DNA from: Rhyacophila brunnea
Taxonomy: Eukaryota; Arthropoda; Insecta; Trichoptera; Rhyacophilidae
NCBI GenBank assembly: GCA_022495005.1
Contig: JAGYXB010000791.1
Location: 186,001 to 250,000 of the forward strand
Length of the DNA: 64,000 nucleotides
Direction: 5' to 3'
In this document: one piece after another, positions 12,338 to 24,437 of the stretch
Layout of the letters: each line of letters begins with the position of its first letter
Numbering within the stretch: position 1 is the first letter of the stretch
Translations under genes and position numbers: made by a program
The notes under the pieces: model-generated
Told to the model about the DNA's origin: nothing
Database searches by the model: none
Seen by the model: only the letters and a program-made list of their open reading frames with translations

Positions 12338-14107
12338 TGTACCTCAGAGGCAGACGGATGCAACTCCGTTTTTGGGGAAAATGAGTTTTTTTAAGAATCA
12401 TCATGCTAAAGGCTTTATCTATTAGTGGCAGAGAGATGAAAGTCCTAGTCCAAGATATGCATAGAATAAAGATGCAAGTGCTATACCTACCTTAGAGGCA
12501 GAAGGATGCAAATCCAATAATCCACTAAGATAAAATTCTCTCAAACCGTCTGCAATATGTACTAGACGAGAACCAGCCAGGAGAACGAGCTTTAGATGAG
12601 GATACAGCACTATGGGCCATATTATCCAAGTCATCAGAGAAATCAGAGCGGTAACAGGAATACAAGCTGCCGCTATCCATGGGTTCTATAGACTATGAGA
12701 AAGCGTTCGATTCCATAAAGAAATTTTCAATACTCGATGCACTCAGAAATCGAGGAATCCCCGGGCACTATATAAATATTTTCAATAATAAATACAGTAG
12801 CACAAACAACATCTCCATAAACCATCGCGCATTTCCTATCAGCAAAGGAGTCCGACAAGGTGATACAATCTCACCTAAACTATTTACAGCTACATTTGAA
12901 GACTTATTTAGACAACTTGACTGGAATGACACGGTTTCCCATAAATGGAGAATACGTGAGTCATCTACGCTTTGCCGATATTAATAAATAGTAGTTTGCA
13001 AGACTCAGAAGGTCTCCAAAGCAGAATGCAGTAACTCGCTGGAGTAAGCAACAAAGTAGGCTTGAAAATAAATGTATCAAAGAATAAAGTCATGTTAAAC
13101 TGCTTTGCGGGCCAAAAAGAGATCCTCATCAATGGCATTCAGCTCGAACAGGTGAAAAACTACATCTATCTGGCACAATAAGTGTCTATAGATGGATGTA
13201 TATTTGATGAAATTGTTCGCAGAGTAAAGCTAGGCTGAAGTGCTTTTGGCCGCCTGAATAATTTCTTCGAAAGTACCTAAATTGCAAAGTGTTCAACCAG
13301 TGTGTACTTCCCGTAACCACATGCGTGTGAAACATTGAGCCTAAGTAAAAGAGAGATCCAGAACTTAGAGTAGCACAACGTGGTATGGAAAGGTGCATGC
13401 TGGGCATAACGCAAAAGGACAAAAAAGGGAATGAGTGGATAAGGGAACAGACAAGGATTAATGATGTGATAGAGTTTGCTAAAAACCTCAAATGGAAATG
13501 GGCTGGAACATGGCTCGAAGAAAGGACAATCGTTGGACAAATTTAGTCATCCAGTGGTATATCCAAGAGGTAAAAAACATCCGCAAGGTAGACCTAGAGG
13601 CCGCTGGATCGATGAAATGATAAAGTTCTGCGGGAAAACTTGACAACGCAACGCACAGGAACGAGAGAAGTGGAATCAGCTTGGAGATTAGCGAGGCCTT
13701 CATCCAGCAGTGAATAGATTCAGGCTGGTGATGATGATGATGACATAATAAGAATTTAAAAAAAAAATGTGTTTTGCTTTGTTATATTTATACTTTAATT
13801 TTTTTTATTTTGGCTAGGTAAATAAGATGCAAATCCACATTAACAAAATATCTTTAGAGGCAGAAGGATGCAAATCCACACTACGTTTTTTATTTTATTT
13901 TTTTTAGATATAAAATTGTATTATATTTATTCCTTTCTTACATATTCCAGAAGTACTTTAATTGAATTAGAATAAAAAAAATAATGATCATTATATGTAT
14001 ATTTTCTTAGAAGTTATGAGTATTCGTTTAAAATAAAAATTGTTTTTTGGCTCTCCTGAACAATTGGGTATTTGGATTTGCATCCGTCGGCCTCTGAGGT
14101 ACAGATA
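12338..14107. repeat. Segment bounded by inverted copies of a dispersed repeat
   Basis: The left end ATATCTGTACCTCAGAGGC with ACGGATGCAA is mirrored at the right as TTGCATCCGTCGGCCTCTG with GGTACAGATAT. Degenerate inner copies of GAGGCAGAAGGATGCAAATCC lie at about 12493 and 13857. The same unit occurs alone at 3505-3654. This could be a composite element mobilised by its ends, or simply two repeat copies flanking an RTE fragment. No unambiguous target duplication was found. Confidence 0.55.
12540..13750 (+). pseudogene. RTE-like LINE reverse transcriptase fragment with GATGAT tail
   Basis: Shifted frames together show NRLQYVLDENQPGERAGF, then IDYEKAFDSIKKFSILDAL, then KGVRQGDTISPKLFTA, then HLRFADDIVII. 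The C-terminal half follows with RVAQRGMERCMLGIT and WKWAGTWLEERT. The end shows the bases GGCCTTCATCCAGCAGTG followed by GATGATGATGATGA. Several stops and frameshifts make it a pseudogene; the longest clean frame is 12679-12984. The motif set resembles RTE-type elements found in many insect genomes. Its terminal bases are the unit that is amplified elsewhere in this window. Confidence 0.8.
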
Positions 14108-14540
14108 TTATGCATAATGTGTCTAGGTGGCAAAAGACTCGTAAAAATATTTTTTATTGGCATTTGTATTACGAACCCGAGCAGTTAAAAATAATAGAAA
14201 AAATCACTGGCTGAGAGTGGTGACATCATACTAAAATCGCCGCGAATACCTACTCACTACTGGGTAATAAATAATATAATTAAAAAACATCCGGAGCCGT
14301 GAAGTACTACAAATATTCGGTGCTCCGGCGCCGTTTCTGCTCCGGGTAAAACCCCATTACTGCTCTGCTCCTGCTCCGAGCTCCGCTCCAACGCTCTGGT
14401 TATAATATAACTAAGATTAGGTACCTAGCAATTTCTATATAATACCAAATGATCCTCCTCGATTTGCCGCCCTTCGAGTATCTGCCGCCCCCAAGCGACG
14501 CTCAATCTGCCTACCCCCACGGGACGTCACTGTGGACAGG

Positions 14541-15542
14541 TTACGTGCCTTTGTGATTACATACAAAAACACGCACAGGTTTATATACTCGCATACACAA
14601 ACAATTTTTTCTTCGTTCTGGCCGTGATGTGACCCAGATTCAGGTCACATCACTGGTCAGGTGGTTTTCGGTGAAGATCTCTGCAGTAATATTGATAGCC
14701 CGATCGTCCCCCCCCCAGCACTATTTTTTCTTTTATACTTATATCCCTGTGATGAATGAATGAATGGAAATGTGTGTATTTATATTTTTTAATACTAGGG
14801 AGGAAGGTTTCCTCCGCCCGCACTTGCGGGGTGCAGTCTGCAGGGTGCTTCATCTTTTATTATCCTCGGGATAGTAATAATGATAGGAGGTCTGTGGTGA
14901 GGATGTGAAGGAACTATGGTGGTTGCTTGTCCAGCAGGATTGCCTTCGGCCTCCCATAGACGTAGTCTGTGTCGCTTCCGTTTTCGATCAATAAATTTTT
15001 AATAGTTGCGTTGGGATGGTTTATCATGGATTTGTAGAATGTTCATGGATGGTTTCTATTTTAAGGTCTCTGTGAAGTGTAGTATTGCGTACAAACCACG
15101 GTGCGCCCGTGATTTGTCGCAATGTCTTATTTTGAATGGTCTGAAAGAGTTGAATGTGCCTAAGGTTTAAGTAAGCCCATATGGGGCTTGCGTAGGTGAT
15201 TGTTGGTCTGGTGATTGCTGAATAGAGCAGAAGTTTTGCTCGAGTAGACAGTTTACTCCTGGGACCCATCATGGGTCGAAGTCTTGAATTGACTATTACG
15301 GCTTGGCGTTATTTCTCTTGAATGTGTTGGTTAAATGTGAGTTTGCTGTCTATCGTAAGACCTAAGTATTTAACCGACTTATCCCAAGGGATTTTGTGGT
15401 TGTGCATTTTGAGATTTATCATTTTAAGGCGGTGCCTATTCGTATGCCTGGCAAAGTGAATGGCAGTGCTCTTAGATGGATTAATCTGAATACGCCATTT
15501 ATGATATTCATTTATGATCACCGATTTTGATAAATACAGCAA
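14541..15542 (-). pseudogene. Jockey-like LINE fragment (C-terminal reverse transcriptase and 3' region)
   Basis: Minus-strand frames at 15309-15542 and 15024-15272 read EYHKWRIQINPSKSTAIHF, then KIPWDKSVKYLGLTIDSKL, then SKLSTRAKLLLYSAITRP and QITGAPWFVRNTTLHRDLKIE. This is the region just after the YADD box in Jockey-type LINEs. It is homologous to, but clearly diverged from, the LINE at 4006-5124. The rest (14541-15020) is non-coding and probably the 3' untranslated part. The 5' break at 15542 coincides with the start of the tandem array. Confidence 0.82.
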
Positions 15543-16780
15543 TTCAAATGACAGAAAGGAATAGAATCAGGCTAGGTAGGCCTTTATCTAGCAGTGGATT
15601 GGTTCAGGTCGATGATAATAAGGATGATAGAAATATGTATAATATCACAAATTCGTTAAACCGATAGTAGTAGAATCAGGTTGCGGAACCCTTCATCCAG
15701 CAGTGGATTGATCCTGGTTGATGATGATGATTATGACGATATGAGTATGAAGATAAATATAATATCACCGATTTTGATAAATACAGCAATTCAAATGACA
15801 GAAAGGAATAGAATCAGACTAGGTAGGCCTTTATCCAGCAGTGGATTGGTTCAGGTCGATAGTGATGATAGAAATAGGTATAATATCACAAATTCGTTTA
15901 ACCGCTAGTAGTAGAATCAGGTTGCGGAATCCTTCATTCAGCAGTGGATTGATCTTGGTTGATGATGATGATATGAATATGTAGATAAATATACCTAATA
16001 ACACCGATTTTGATAAATACAGCAATTCAAATGACAGAAAGGAATAGAATCAGGCTAGATAGGCCTTTATCCAGCAGTGGATTGGTTTAGGTCGATAATG
16101 ATGATAGAAATAGGTATAATATCACAAATTCGTTTAACCGCTAGTAGTAGAATCAGGTTGCGGAATCCTTCATTCAGCAGTGGATTGATCTTGGTTGATG
16201 ATGATGATGATATGAATATGTAGATAAATATAATATCACCAATTTTGATAAATACAGCAATTCAAATGACAGAAAGGAATAGAATCAGGCTAGGTAGGCC
16301 TTTATCCAGCAGTGGATTGGTTCAGGTCGATAGTGATGATAGAAATAGGTATAATATCACAAATTCGTTTAACCGCTAGTAGTAGAATCAGGTTGCGGAA
16401 TCCTTCATTCAGCAGTGGATTGATCTTGGTTGATGATGATGATGATATGAATATGTAGATAAATATGATATCACCGATTTTGATAAATACAGCAATTCAA
16501 ATGACAGAAAGGAATAGAATTAGGCTAGGGAGGCCTTTATCCAGCAGTGGGTTGGTTCTGGTTGATGATGATGATGACGATATGAATATGTAGATAAATA
16601 TAATATCACCGAAAGCAATAGGTTGAGATCGATAATGATAAGGATGATAGAAATAGGTATAATATCACAAATTCGTTCAACTGATAGTAGTAGAATGACG
16701 TTGCGGAACCCTTCATCCAGCAGTGGATTGATGATGATGATGACGATATTAATATGTAGATAAATAACATTAGCATTTTA
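15517..16780 (+). repeat. Tandem array, ~235-246 bp unit, about five units
   Basis: The motif CACCGATTTTGATAAATAC recurs at about 15519, 15765, 16002, 16236 and 16470. Each unit contains two related half-units. One has CCTTTATCCAGCAGTGGATTGG, split as CCTTTATCCAGCAG and TGGATTGG. The other has AATTCGTTTAACCGCTAGTAG followed by TTCATTCAGCAGTGGATTG. Each half ends in GATGATGATG and a GATATGAATATGTAG linker. The half-unit core matches the 3' terminus of RTE-like elements. The last unit is truncated and degenerates toward 16870. Confidence 0.85.
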
Positions 16781-17500
16781 AATAAATATATAAATAATAA
16801 ATAAAGACTGTCAATAATACAATCAACGTAGAGAGGCCTTCATCCAGCAGTGAGTTTATTGGGGCTCGTGATAATAACGGCTTTATAATATAGATAGGTA
16901 GATAATATAATATCACAAATTTTGATAACTATAACAAATCGTATTAATTTCTTTCATTGTTTGCAATGGACACTTTGTTAGTTTAATATGACTATATTGT
17001 AATCTATGGAAATTAGTAGCCTAGGTAATTATTCAATAAAAAAAGTGTGCGTGAACAGCCACAAAGAAGTATTTAAAAAGAATCAAATTTGGAATAGCAG
17101 TGGCGGACGCGCCTGTCAGAATATAATTTACGTAGTGAATTGTACCAAGATTATGGTTTTCCCACCAGAAAAAAGTGCGCCAATGCCTACATTACGATAT
17201 TTGAATAAAAATAATCGATTCCGTTTGTCAATAAAGGATTAGAAGGTCTTAAGCGACGAAAACGTCATCCTGTTGTGCGTTAAAAGAAATATGGCGAATC
17301 GTATACGGCATATAAGAAAATATCGGATATAAACGTCACGTTTCTGGAAAATCATCGGATATTTCTCAAATCTGGTCAATTCAATCGGTAGATAATTCGG
17401 TAGCGCACATATCGAAGTGAAGATGTAAAAATAACAATAAAATGTTGCTTAAATGAGCTGTCGGTGCGTTTTCCAAAATCTCTTAGGATAATGATATATA
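16781..17500. other. Interval with one degenerate RTE-tail unit; no gene
   Basis: A further degenerate unit, GAGAGGCCTTCATCCAGCAG, lies at about 16832. The rest is AT-rich, and a 78-codon frame at 17006-17242 resembles nothing I know. A hAT-like end CAGTGGCGGACGCGCC lies at 17098, but without a matching partner and target duplication. Confidence 0.4.
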
Positions 17501-17509
17501 AAGATAAAA

Positions 17510-18140
17510 GATTATGACATCTACCTACATCCTACCTAATAATATATAATATCATTTCCTTTTGTTTTAAAAAACAGTGTTAAAATGACGATCATTTATC
17601 ATACTCGTTTATAGAGACATTAAAAATATACTTAATGATTATTAAGTAATTAACGTAAATAATGATTACAATAATTGGTCGATACGGATATTTTTAGGAT
17701 ATAGGGGTTAATTTTTGAGACGACCTTATGAATAAATTTGCGAATGAATATCTTTCGGGAACATTAATAAATAAAATAAAATATGTGTATCTGTCGATCC
17801 GATTATGAATAGTTTGTCAAAAACGCATTTTAATTTTAAAATCTTTCATATGGATGATATTAAAACCAGTGTTGCAAATAAGTGATTTTTTCCCCCCAAT
17901 CGGTTGCGCGGTCAATAAAGTCACGTATCGTGTCGGAAAGCTATAGGGAATACATTGCAAGATTTGAAAATATGGAAAAACCGTGTCTCTCATATTGTAC
18001 TGTCAAATTCAAATGAGGAAATTTTCGGTGATGCTTTTTTTTTTGAACCCATCGGACATGACAAATAAGGCACACAATCGCTCGCCAAAACGGAAAAAAA
18101 ACGTAGGATAATAATATAATATAGGAGATAATCAAAATAA
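17510..18140 (-). repeat. Dispersed ~630 bp repeat, copy 1
   Basis: This is the reverse complement of 53155-53800. Both copies can be read as a short frame with CLICHVRWV, then LNLTVQYERHGFS, then SNLAMYSL. In this copy it ends at 17941. The conserved block also has the bases TTTATTGACCGCGCAA and GGCGAGCGATTGTGTGCC. Whether the frame is translated is unknown; two copies are too few to separate coding constraint from recent common origin. Confidence 0.6.
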
Positions 18141-18302
18141 ACATTTATTTTTAATCAACTGCAGTACCCCCAAATATATTAACCACTGGCCGCCACTGCG
18201 TAAAACATAAAAAACATAATTTTGACCAATTTCAGATAAGTTTTTTGGCTCTACTGAAAAATCTACTTTTTTGAGTTATGATTATTTTATCAGATGAACG
18301 AT

Positions 18303-18538
18303 CAGCGCTCGAAATGGAAAAGTTTACGAACCGGAGCGCTCGACAAATTTTCTGAAGATATTTACATAGTCATCAAATCGTATGTGTATTTTATAAAAAA
18401 TAACTGTGTCAGATTTTCTATTCTATGGCCTATTGCTCAGACGGTCAACATATTTTTTCCACGAGACGGAGCGATAATTTTACAAATTTCACGAGCCGGA
18501 ACGGCGCTCCGGTGCGTTCCGTTCCATTTCGAGCCCTG
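18303..18538. mobile_element. hAT-type MITE (236 bp)
   Basis: The element starts CAGCGCTCGAAATGG and ends CCATTTCGAGCCCTG, with an exact 8-bp duplication TGAACGAT on both sides (18295-18302, 18539-18546). Subterminal GAGCGCTCGACAA and GGCGCTCCGG motifs are shared with the larger element at 33371-35485, so both belong to one non-autonomous family. It encodes nothing. Confidence 0.92.
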
Positions 18539-18546
18539 TGAACGAT

Positions 18547-19867
18547 ATAATCTAATGTTCTGTCCTGAGCATTTTTAGCTCTTTACCAGAAAAAAATCTT
18601 CGTAGATCGCCCATTACCTAGACAAAATGGGGATAATATGAAGTTAGTTTGGAATCTGGATGATAAAAATATAAACTTTGTATTCCAGAATGAACAATTT
18701 CACTTTCTTTACAAGAATTTTTTTAAAATCCTTCATATAAAATCATGGGACAGGCAAGTCACAAATGAAAAAGTATACCTAAGTACCTAACCAATTAAAT
18801 CAAATTATCGATACGAAGTGAAATGTTAATACTTGGCAAAACTAGTATTTTTCTGAAAAAACAATCTTATGTTCAATGCGCGGGATGGTTATTTAATTAT
18901 TAAACAAAGCTTAAAATATTAATTACATACCTACAAAAAGTTTTATAAATTGTCATCCCATTTCATATTTATTTCATGTCAGTTTGGGAAACATTGAATT
19001 ATTTTATTAGTGATAAAAATACAAAAGGTGGCAATAGTGACAAGCCCAAGATACATACCTACTATTTTTTCCAGAGTCTTCAGTGGGTTGGTGGTTAGTG
19101 GTGGTTAGTTTGTTCCAGCAAATCAGACCAGAACGATTTGAAAGAAATTTTGCTGGAATGCGATTTTTGATAACTAATTAGTGCTGCAATACCTAAAATT
19201 AATCCAGTGTTTTCTTCGTTTATAAAACACATTTACATTAACTTGCCAACTGAACACATGGAGTTGTGAAAATCAAACCTGCTGTAGCTCGTCTACAAAA
19301 ACACGATTATAGTATAAATTAAATTGTATTAATTTATTTTAAATATATAAATAGTGATTCATGAAGCGCTCCTAGGTAGTTCATTTATAAGATGTAGGTA
19401 TAAATGTTTTCTTTCCAAATCACCCATTTTTTATAATTTTTGTGACTCCGATGACAATCGACATGTAGGTAGGTACCTACCTAGTATTATCGATTATTTT
19501 TGGTCGATTTAACATACCTAGGTAGGTACAGTTTGTTGCTTAGAATCGGTTACAAGATGATAATATAATGGAAATAAATTTTTGTTCTTATGACACAAAT
19601 GATACCTCAGCTGGTAACTCGAATATTTCGCATAGAGATTATGGCTGGAGTTACCTATGGGATAGTATAAGGACAAAACGGTTTCTTGGTCGTATACGAT
19701 TATTATTTATTCAACATCTCTTTTTTTCTTTACAAACAAATATTATAATTTTCATAGGTTACAATATGACGAGAAAATAACAAGATACGAAATATTCGAA
19801 AATATTAATTGAGTATCGTTTTTAGATTAGGCCCCGTCATTTTGACAGGTTGTCTTTCTGATCGGCT
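18547..19867. other. Interval without recognised gene
   Basis: AT-rich intergenic DNA with a TAGGTAGGTACCTACCTAG-type microsatellite near 19467-19486. Frames are short and unremarkable, and no repeat shared with the rest of the window was noticed. Confidence 0.45.
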
Positions 19868-21020
19868 TGAAGACAAAATCTGTGGAATTTTTGAACGACG
19901 TATTAGCTGACGACTATGACGTCATAGCGTTAACTGAAACGTGGTTTAATGACAGTTTTCAGTCGTGAATATTTTGGTGGTGATTATGCTGTCTTTAGAA
20001 GGGATCGAGACTCCGGAACAGGCCTCAGGCAGGGAGGAGGCTGCCTCCTGGGAGTTAGAAATATGGAAGGGTTGCAGGCCGAACGTTTTCGTATTTTGGA
20101 GACTTCGAACGAGGACCTTTGGGTTAAACTAACCTGTAACGGAGAAACTGTCTACGTTTGTGTCGTATATTTTCCTCCAGCAAGTGAAGTGGAGGCGTAT
20201 AAACTTTTTGTTGAAAAAATGTTATCTAATATCGTCGTAATTGGGGATAAGAGGGTTATTGTGATGGGAGATTTAACCTAAACTCAGCGCGCAGCGGTTA
20301 AAGGGTCAAGAGTGAACTAGAATTTCTGTGTGCTGTATTTGGATTTTACCAGTACAATGATATTCTTAACTCTAAAAGTGGACTTCTGGATAGGATTTTC
20401 AGTAACGCTATTTTATTAATTTCGCGATATACATTACCTTTGATACGAGAGGATGTGTACCACCCTATATTGGTTTTTTACACGTATTTCATGCGATTCG
20501 CCCGCTGCGAACAGAAATTCCCTCACACGAAGCTAATTGGTGTGGGGGATGGAAGTTTGATGGTGGAAATTTCAAGCTGCTTTACTCTTTAATGAGTGAA
20601 GTAGATTGGAGTGAGTTACGTGAGATTTTTGATGTGAATGAGGCGGTACAATACTTTTATAATGTTGTATATAATGTGTTTAATAAATGTTTTTCAAGGA
20701 AGTTACTATGTCGAGGTAGAAGACGATATTATCCGAAGTGGTTTTCTCAGGAGATTATTAGAGACATTAGAGTCAAACACTACTATCATACTGCCTGGAA
20801 CTATGACTATGAAATATTTGGCCTTTATCGTATGAGAGTGAGACAAGCTGTTCGGCTGGCCTATCGAACATATATGGAATCGGTAAAGGATTGCATTCGC
20901 GAAAATCCTAAATCTTTTTGGGATTATATAAAATCATTAAGAAAGGTAACCCTCAAAATTGAAATTGTTCAGGAGAGAGTAAAAACTGTTTTATCAGAAA
21001 TATTCTATTATGAGGTATAA
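19868..21020 (+). pseudogene. LINE 5' half: apurinic endonuclease region
   Basis: The frame GLKTKSVEFLNDVLADDYD leads into VIALTETWFNDSFQS, the LTETW motif of LINE endonucleases. A stop and frameshift follow, then EYFGGDYAVFRRDRD, GGGCLLGVR, VYVCVVYFPP and VIVMGDLT (normally GDFN). A second frame (20592-21020) carries the endonuclease-to-RT linker with RYYPKWFSQEIIRDIR and ENPKSFWDYIKSL, a conserved LINE feature. Reading then ends. The RT half of a similar element lies at 27785-29440 in the same orientation. Confidence 0.82.
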
Positions 21021-24000
21021 AAAAATATAATTAATACGATTTTAATTATTGAAGTATTTATTATTTACTAAAACACATGTATTTTAAACCAGTTTTACAT
21101 AAAAAATGATTCAAATTAGAAAATGAGGGTTACATCAATTGGATGGTTCAGTTATTGTCAATATCTCATTTTTATAGGAGATTCCTTATGGGTTACACCA
21201 TTTGACTTTATTTATCATAAACATAAAATTTTGTTAAATATATTTTTAAATTAAGTACAAATAAAACAAATTTATAATTATTAACATATTTTTTTAATTG
21301 TTAAAAAGGAAGACAAATTCAAAAGAAATATAATTATTATATCTTAATAAAACAATAAGTCATATAGGTAGGTACTGACATACCCATGGACTTCCCGTCT
21401 TAAATGGGAAGTCGGAAATAAGGTTTTGTAGGCCTAAAGTGCGGCTCTTGACCTCCTAAGTCAATTAGCGGAGTAGAAACACCTATGATCGTATCACTTG
21501 GTTATTTAGCGGGGCTTTGTTTTGTTTCCTGTTTCATGATGAGCCCCTGTTTTGTGTTCTTGAGGCTGGGAACATGAAACAGGCATGAAACGGGAAAGCA
21601 ATAGTGTGATAGGTGAAGGAATGATATTAGTTTTTAAAGAAATTAAATTAACCCTTTACTCCTATTCGGCCAAGTATTAAAACCGAACTTCGGTGTGTAA
21701 TAACAATGTGAACTTCTGTGGAAAATATAAACAATAACTAAACTTCTGATGAGTTTCATTTGATTGCCCCTTGAAAGTAATTTGGACAGTTCTGACCAAA
21801 GAGAAACAGTTATATAATAAAAATATTTTTACTATCAGGGGTGTGAAACAATACGATCTGAGCTACCCGACACCCCCTAGATATGTCAGTACCTTATAAT
21901 TAAAAAGTAATGCTGTGTTTTACTAAAAGTTTTAAACAAGAATTATATTATAAAAAATAAAGTATTATAGTTAAGTATCTATAGAATATTACATTATAAA
22001 TTAATAGGTGGCTCACCTTCTTCGTCTGTTTCATTCAGTGTATCACCAACTGAACTGTGATGCCCCTTTGTCAAATATTGTTCATGGTATCTGGGTGGAA
22101 TTATTTTATTTTGTACAAGTTTAGACAGATCTTTAAATTTGGCGGTTTAAATAGAAATTGGTGTTTCGTATAGGCATCGCAATACGTACGGTTGGCTCAG
22201 ATATTCGTCGGGAAGACCTTACTCTAGCAAAAATGTAAAGGTACTTTTCTCCGCATCAGGGTTAAATGAATAAGAAAAAAGCATGTGGTCAGAGTCTTTG
22301 GAGAACCAGGCCTTTTTAATATTTTTGAAACATTATTTTACAATCTTAATATTGCAGTTTTACACTGCTGGGTTGAATCCCAACAATTTGTTATGATCCG
22401 AATTTTCTGTGATAATTATTATATTTTACTTTTTTCTATGTACACGAGCTTAGGTGTTTTTATTATTATTAGATCTTCAAATTTTATAAATTATTGGTGG
22501 ACCGGTTAGGTAGGATAAATCTACGCGACCTCTCCCAGAACTTCACTCTTCAGCGAATGAACTTGTTCGTTATTGATTCTTCATAAGCTTCTCCCTCTGT
22601 CACCAAATAACAGAGTGGAAATTGAATGGAAGTCTCCTTCGCTTCGCCTGCATCCGCGCTATCTCTAAGCATGCCGTCCATGACGCCCGACCCCTGGGAA
22701 GTTTGATGATATCTGAAGACCCCCCCCCGGGAAGCTTTCAGTCGAAGTCCGCACTATGGCTTGTCCTTCTCTTACCGAGATTGGGGGTAATGTCATGTTA
22801 TTTACGCATGACACACTGTAATTCATATGGCAACAAAATGGCAAAGGATAACCTGAATACGCGTGCGCACCACGTTAGTTTCAAGGAGTTCGTAAACTAT
22901 TTCCGGCGCTAAACAAGAAAGCGACTTCTTAACATGAAGGCGGAGCGGGAGTCAGTCTCTCAGTGTTCATCGTTCGAACTGTTATGTCCTGTTGATGAGT
23001 ACTTTCCGGAAATAGGTGATATGGCTGGCAGGTATCCTATATGGTTTGATGGTGTTAACCTTCCTTAAGTTTCTTACCGGAACTGGGACAATCTGTGACA
23101 CTCTTTGATGTTATTCTTCACGGTTTTACGTTTATAGACCGTATTGTCTTGAAGGTAAATTTGTCAGGAGAATTACCTTCTAGGATGCTGGAGCGGTGGA
23201 CGTTGATAATTGATTGTGAACACGGTGAAGTAATAGAGTTTTACGTAAAGTAAAACTATACTGTTTATTTCAGTTGTAATTTTAGTACAAAATATTTAAC
23301 AGACAGAGATACGTATTAGCTGAACGGTTTCGAGACAATAGACAACAGGGGTGACATTTCCTGAGATTATATACGATTCACTTTAATGGGTTTTTGACTT
23401 GAACCAAGTCCATTTCATCTGCACGTGTTCATTATGATATATGCTTTACATTAACAAGAAATAACATTTATAACATTATTTGACTATGCAGGTGTTCATA
23501 AGTGTCTATCTAACCCAAAAAGATGCACACTTGTGCAATTAATGTAGATAACAGATTGCTTTACCCCGAGTATTGAACATAAGCTCGTAAATAGTATTGG
23601 TAATTATCAGTTAAGTGCATTTCTTGGCTTATGTCAATGCTTGCAAGAGCGTGGGAGCAATTTAGTAATGATGCACATGTTTAAATCAACATAGTTAAAA
23701 TAGGGTGCGAATTGCAGGTGTCTACCCCAAAAGGGTGGGTAACAGATTGCATGAGCTCGTAAATAATATTAATAATTATCAGTTAAGTGCATTTCTTGAC
23801 TTATGTCAATATTTTAAAAGGGGGTGAGAGTATGCATGTGTTCAAATCAGTATGGATAAGAGATTGTCTTACTTTGATTTTGAAGTGCTACGTGTATAAA
23901 AAATATATATATCATCTTATTTATTACTGCAGGTGTGCATTTGGTTCAAGACGTTATTTTAGTTAATTTACTGCTTTTAGATGGTGAACTGAATGTTGTG

Positions 24001-24437
24001 AGATCCTTTTGAACATTTCTTAAGTTGACACAGTCAAGTAGGTACATAAATGTTGATACCGCCTAAACCATGGCATCCTCAGAGAATCCAAGGCCATGAG
24101 GCCTGAATCATCATTGGGCTGATTCATGCAAACATGAACAGATCGACTCCGAGGTAAATTTCTAGCCCGTAAGCTTAGATGTATGGAAATTTATAGTCAC
24201 CCTTTTGCAAGTTCTACAAAATTTAATAGAATCAGTCTAGCCCTTAATATAAATAAAATCCTGCATTTTTTTATACCTACATTAATTCTATAAGCAAGCC
24301 AAGTAAAACCTAGCGTCATTATAAATTCTATACTTAGTCAATTTAAAAAATACTTAGAAGCAAGCTGTAATTTTAAAGCCAATCAATAGCAAACGATTTT
24401 GTAGTTACCTATATAACTTAAAACAATTGTCAGCACA
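21021..24437. other. Gene-free interval with weak internal repeats
   Basis: A ~175-bp unit appears to be duplicated in tandem between about 23570 and 23850, each copy with TATCAGTTAAGTGCATTTCTTG. Near 21650 the bases TTAACCCTTTACTCC resemble one end of the TTAA-flanked element at 56012-57014, but no partner end was found. The stretch 22500-22800 is GC-richer and may be old retroelement sequence. No gene is supported. Confidence 0.4.

Larger units (their letters stand above)
6719..14532 (-). mobile_element. hAT DNA transposon carrying nested insertions
   Basis: The element begins CAGTGACGTCCC at 6719 and ends GGGACGTCACTG at 14532. It is bounded by a perfect 8-bp target duplication TGGACAGG (6711-6718 and 14533-14540), as expected for hAT elements. 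Subterminal regions at both ends carry TGCCGCCC motifs. The transposase lies on the minus strand. Its span is 7.8 kb, expanded by a LINE fragment (9222-10124), a mariner (10310-11609) and an inverted-repeat-bounded segment with an RTE fragment (12338-14107). The sequence flanking the insertion site is AT-rich and may be the 3' part of the minus-strand LINE at 14541-15542. Confidence 0.93.

Noticed and set aside
15681..16025. Short frames crossing the tandem array (for example SSSGLILVDDDDYDDM)
   Set aside because: They arise from the GATGAT repeats and the periodicity of the array; they are not genes.
17098..18198. CAGTGGCGG at 17098 and CCGCCACTG at 18198 as ends of a 1.1-kb hAT element
   Set aside because: The outer 8-mers differ (TGGAATAG versus GTAAAAC-type flank) and the inverted match stops after about nine bases, so no element is claimed.
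18294..18578. 94-codon frame over the small hAT MITE
   Set aside because: It starts in the target duplication and runs through both TIRs, so it is a by-product of the insertion.
21400..21632. Inverted motif CACCTATGATCGTATCAC and GTGTGATAGGTG as a MITE
   Set aside because: The match is short and interrupted, and no target duplication is present.
21640..22262. TTAACCCTTTACTCC to CAGGGTTAA as another TTAA-flanked element
   Set aside because: The left end resembles the element at 56012, but the proposed right end does not match it beyond the CCC, so it is only mentioned as a possible remnant.
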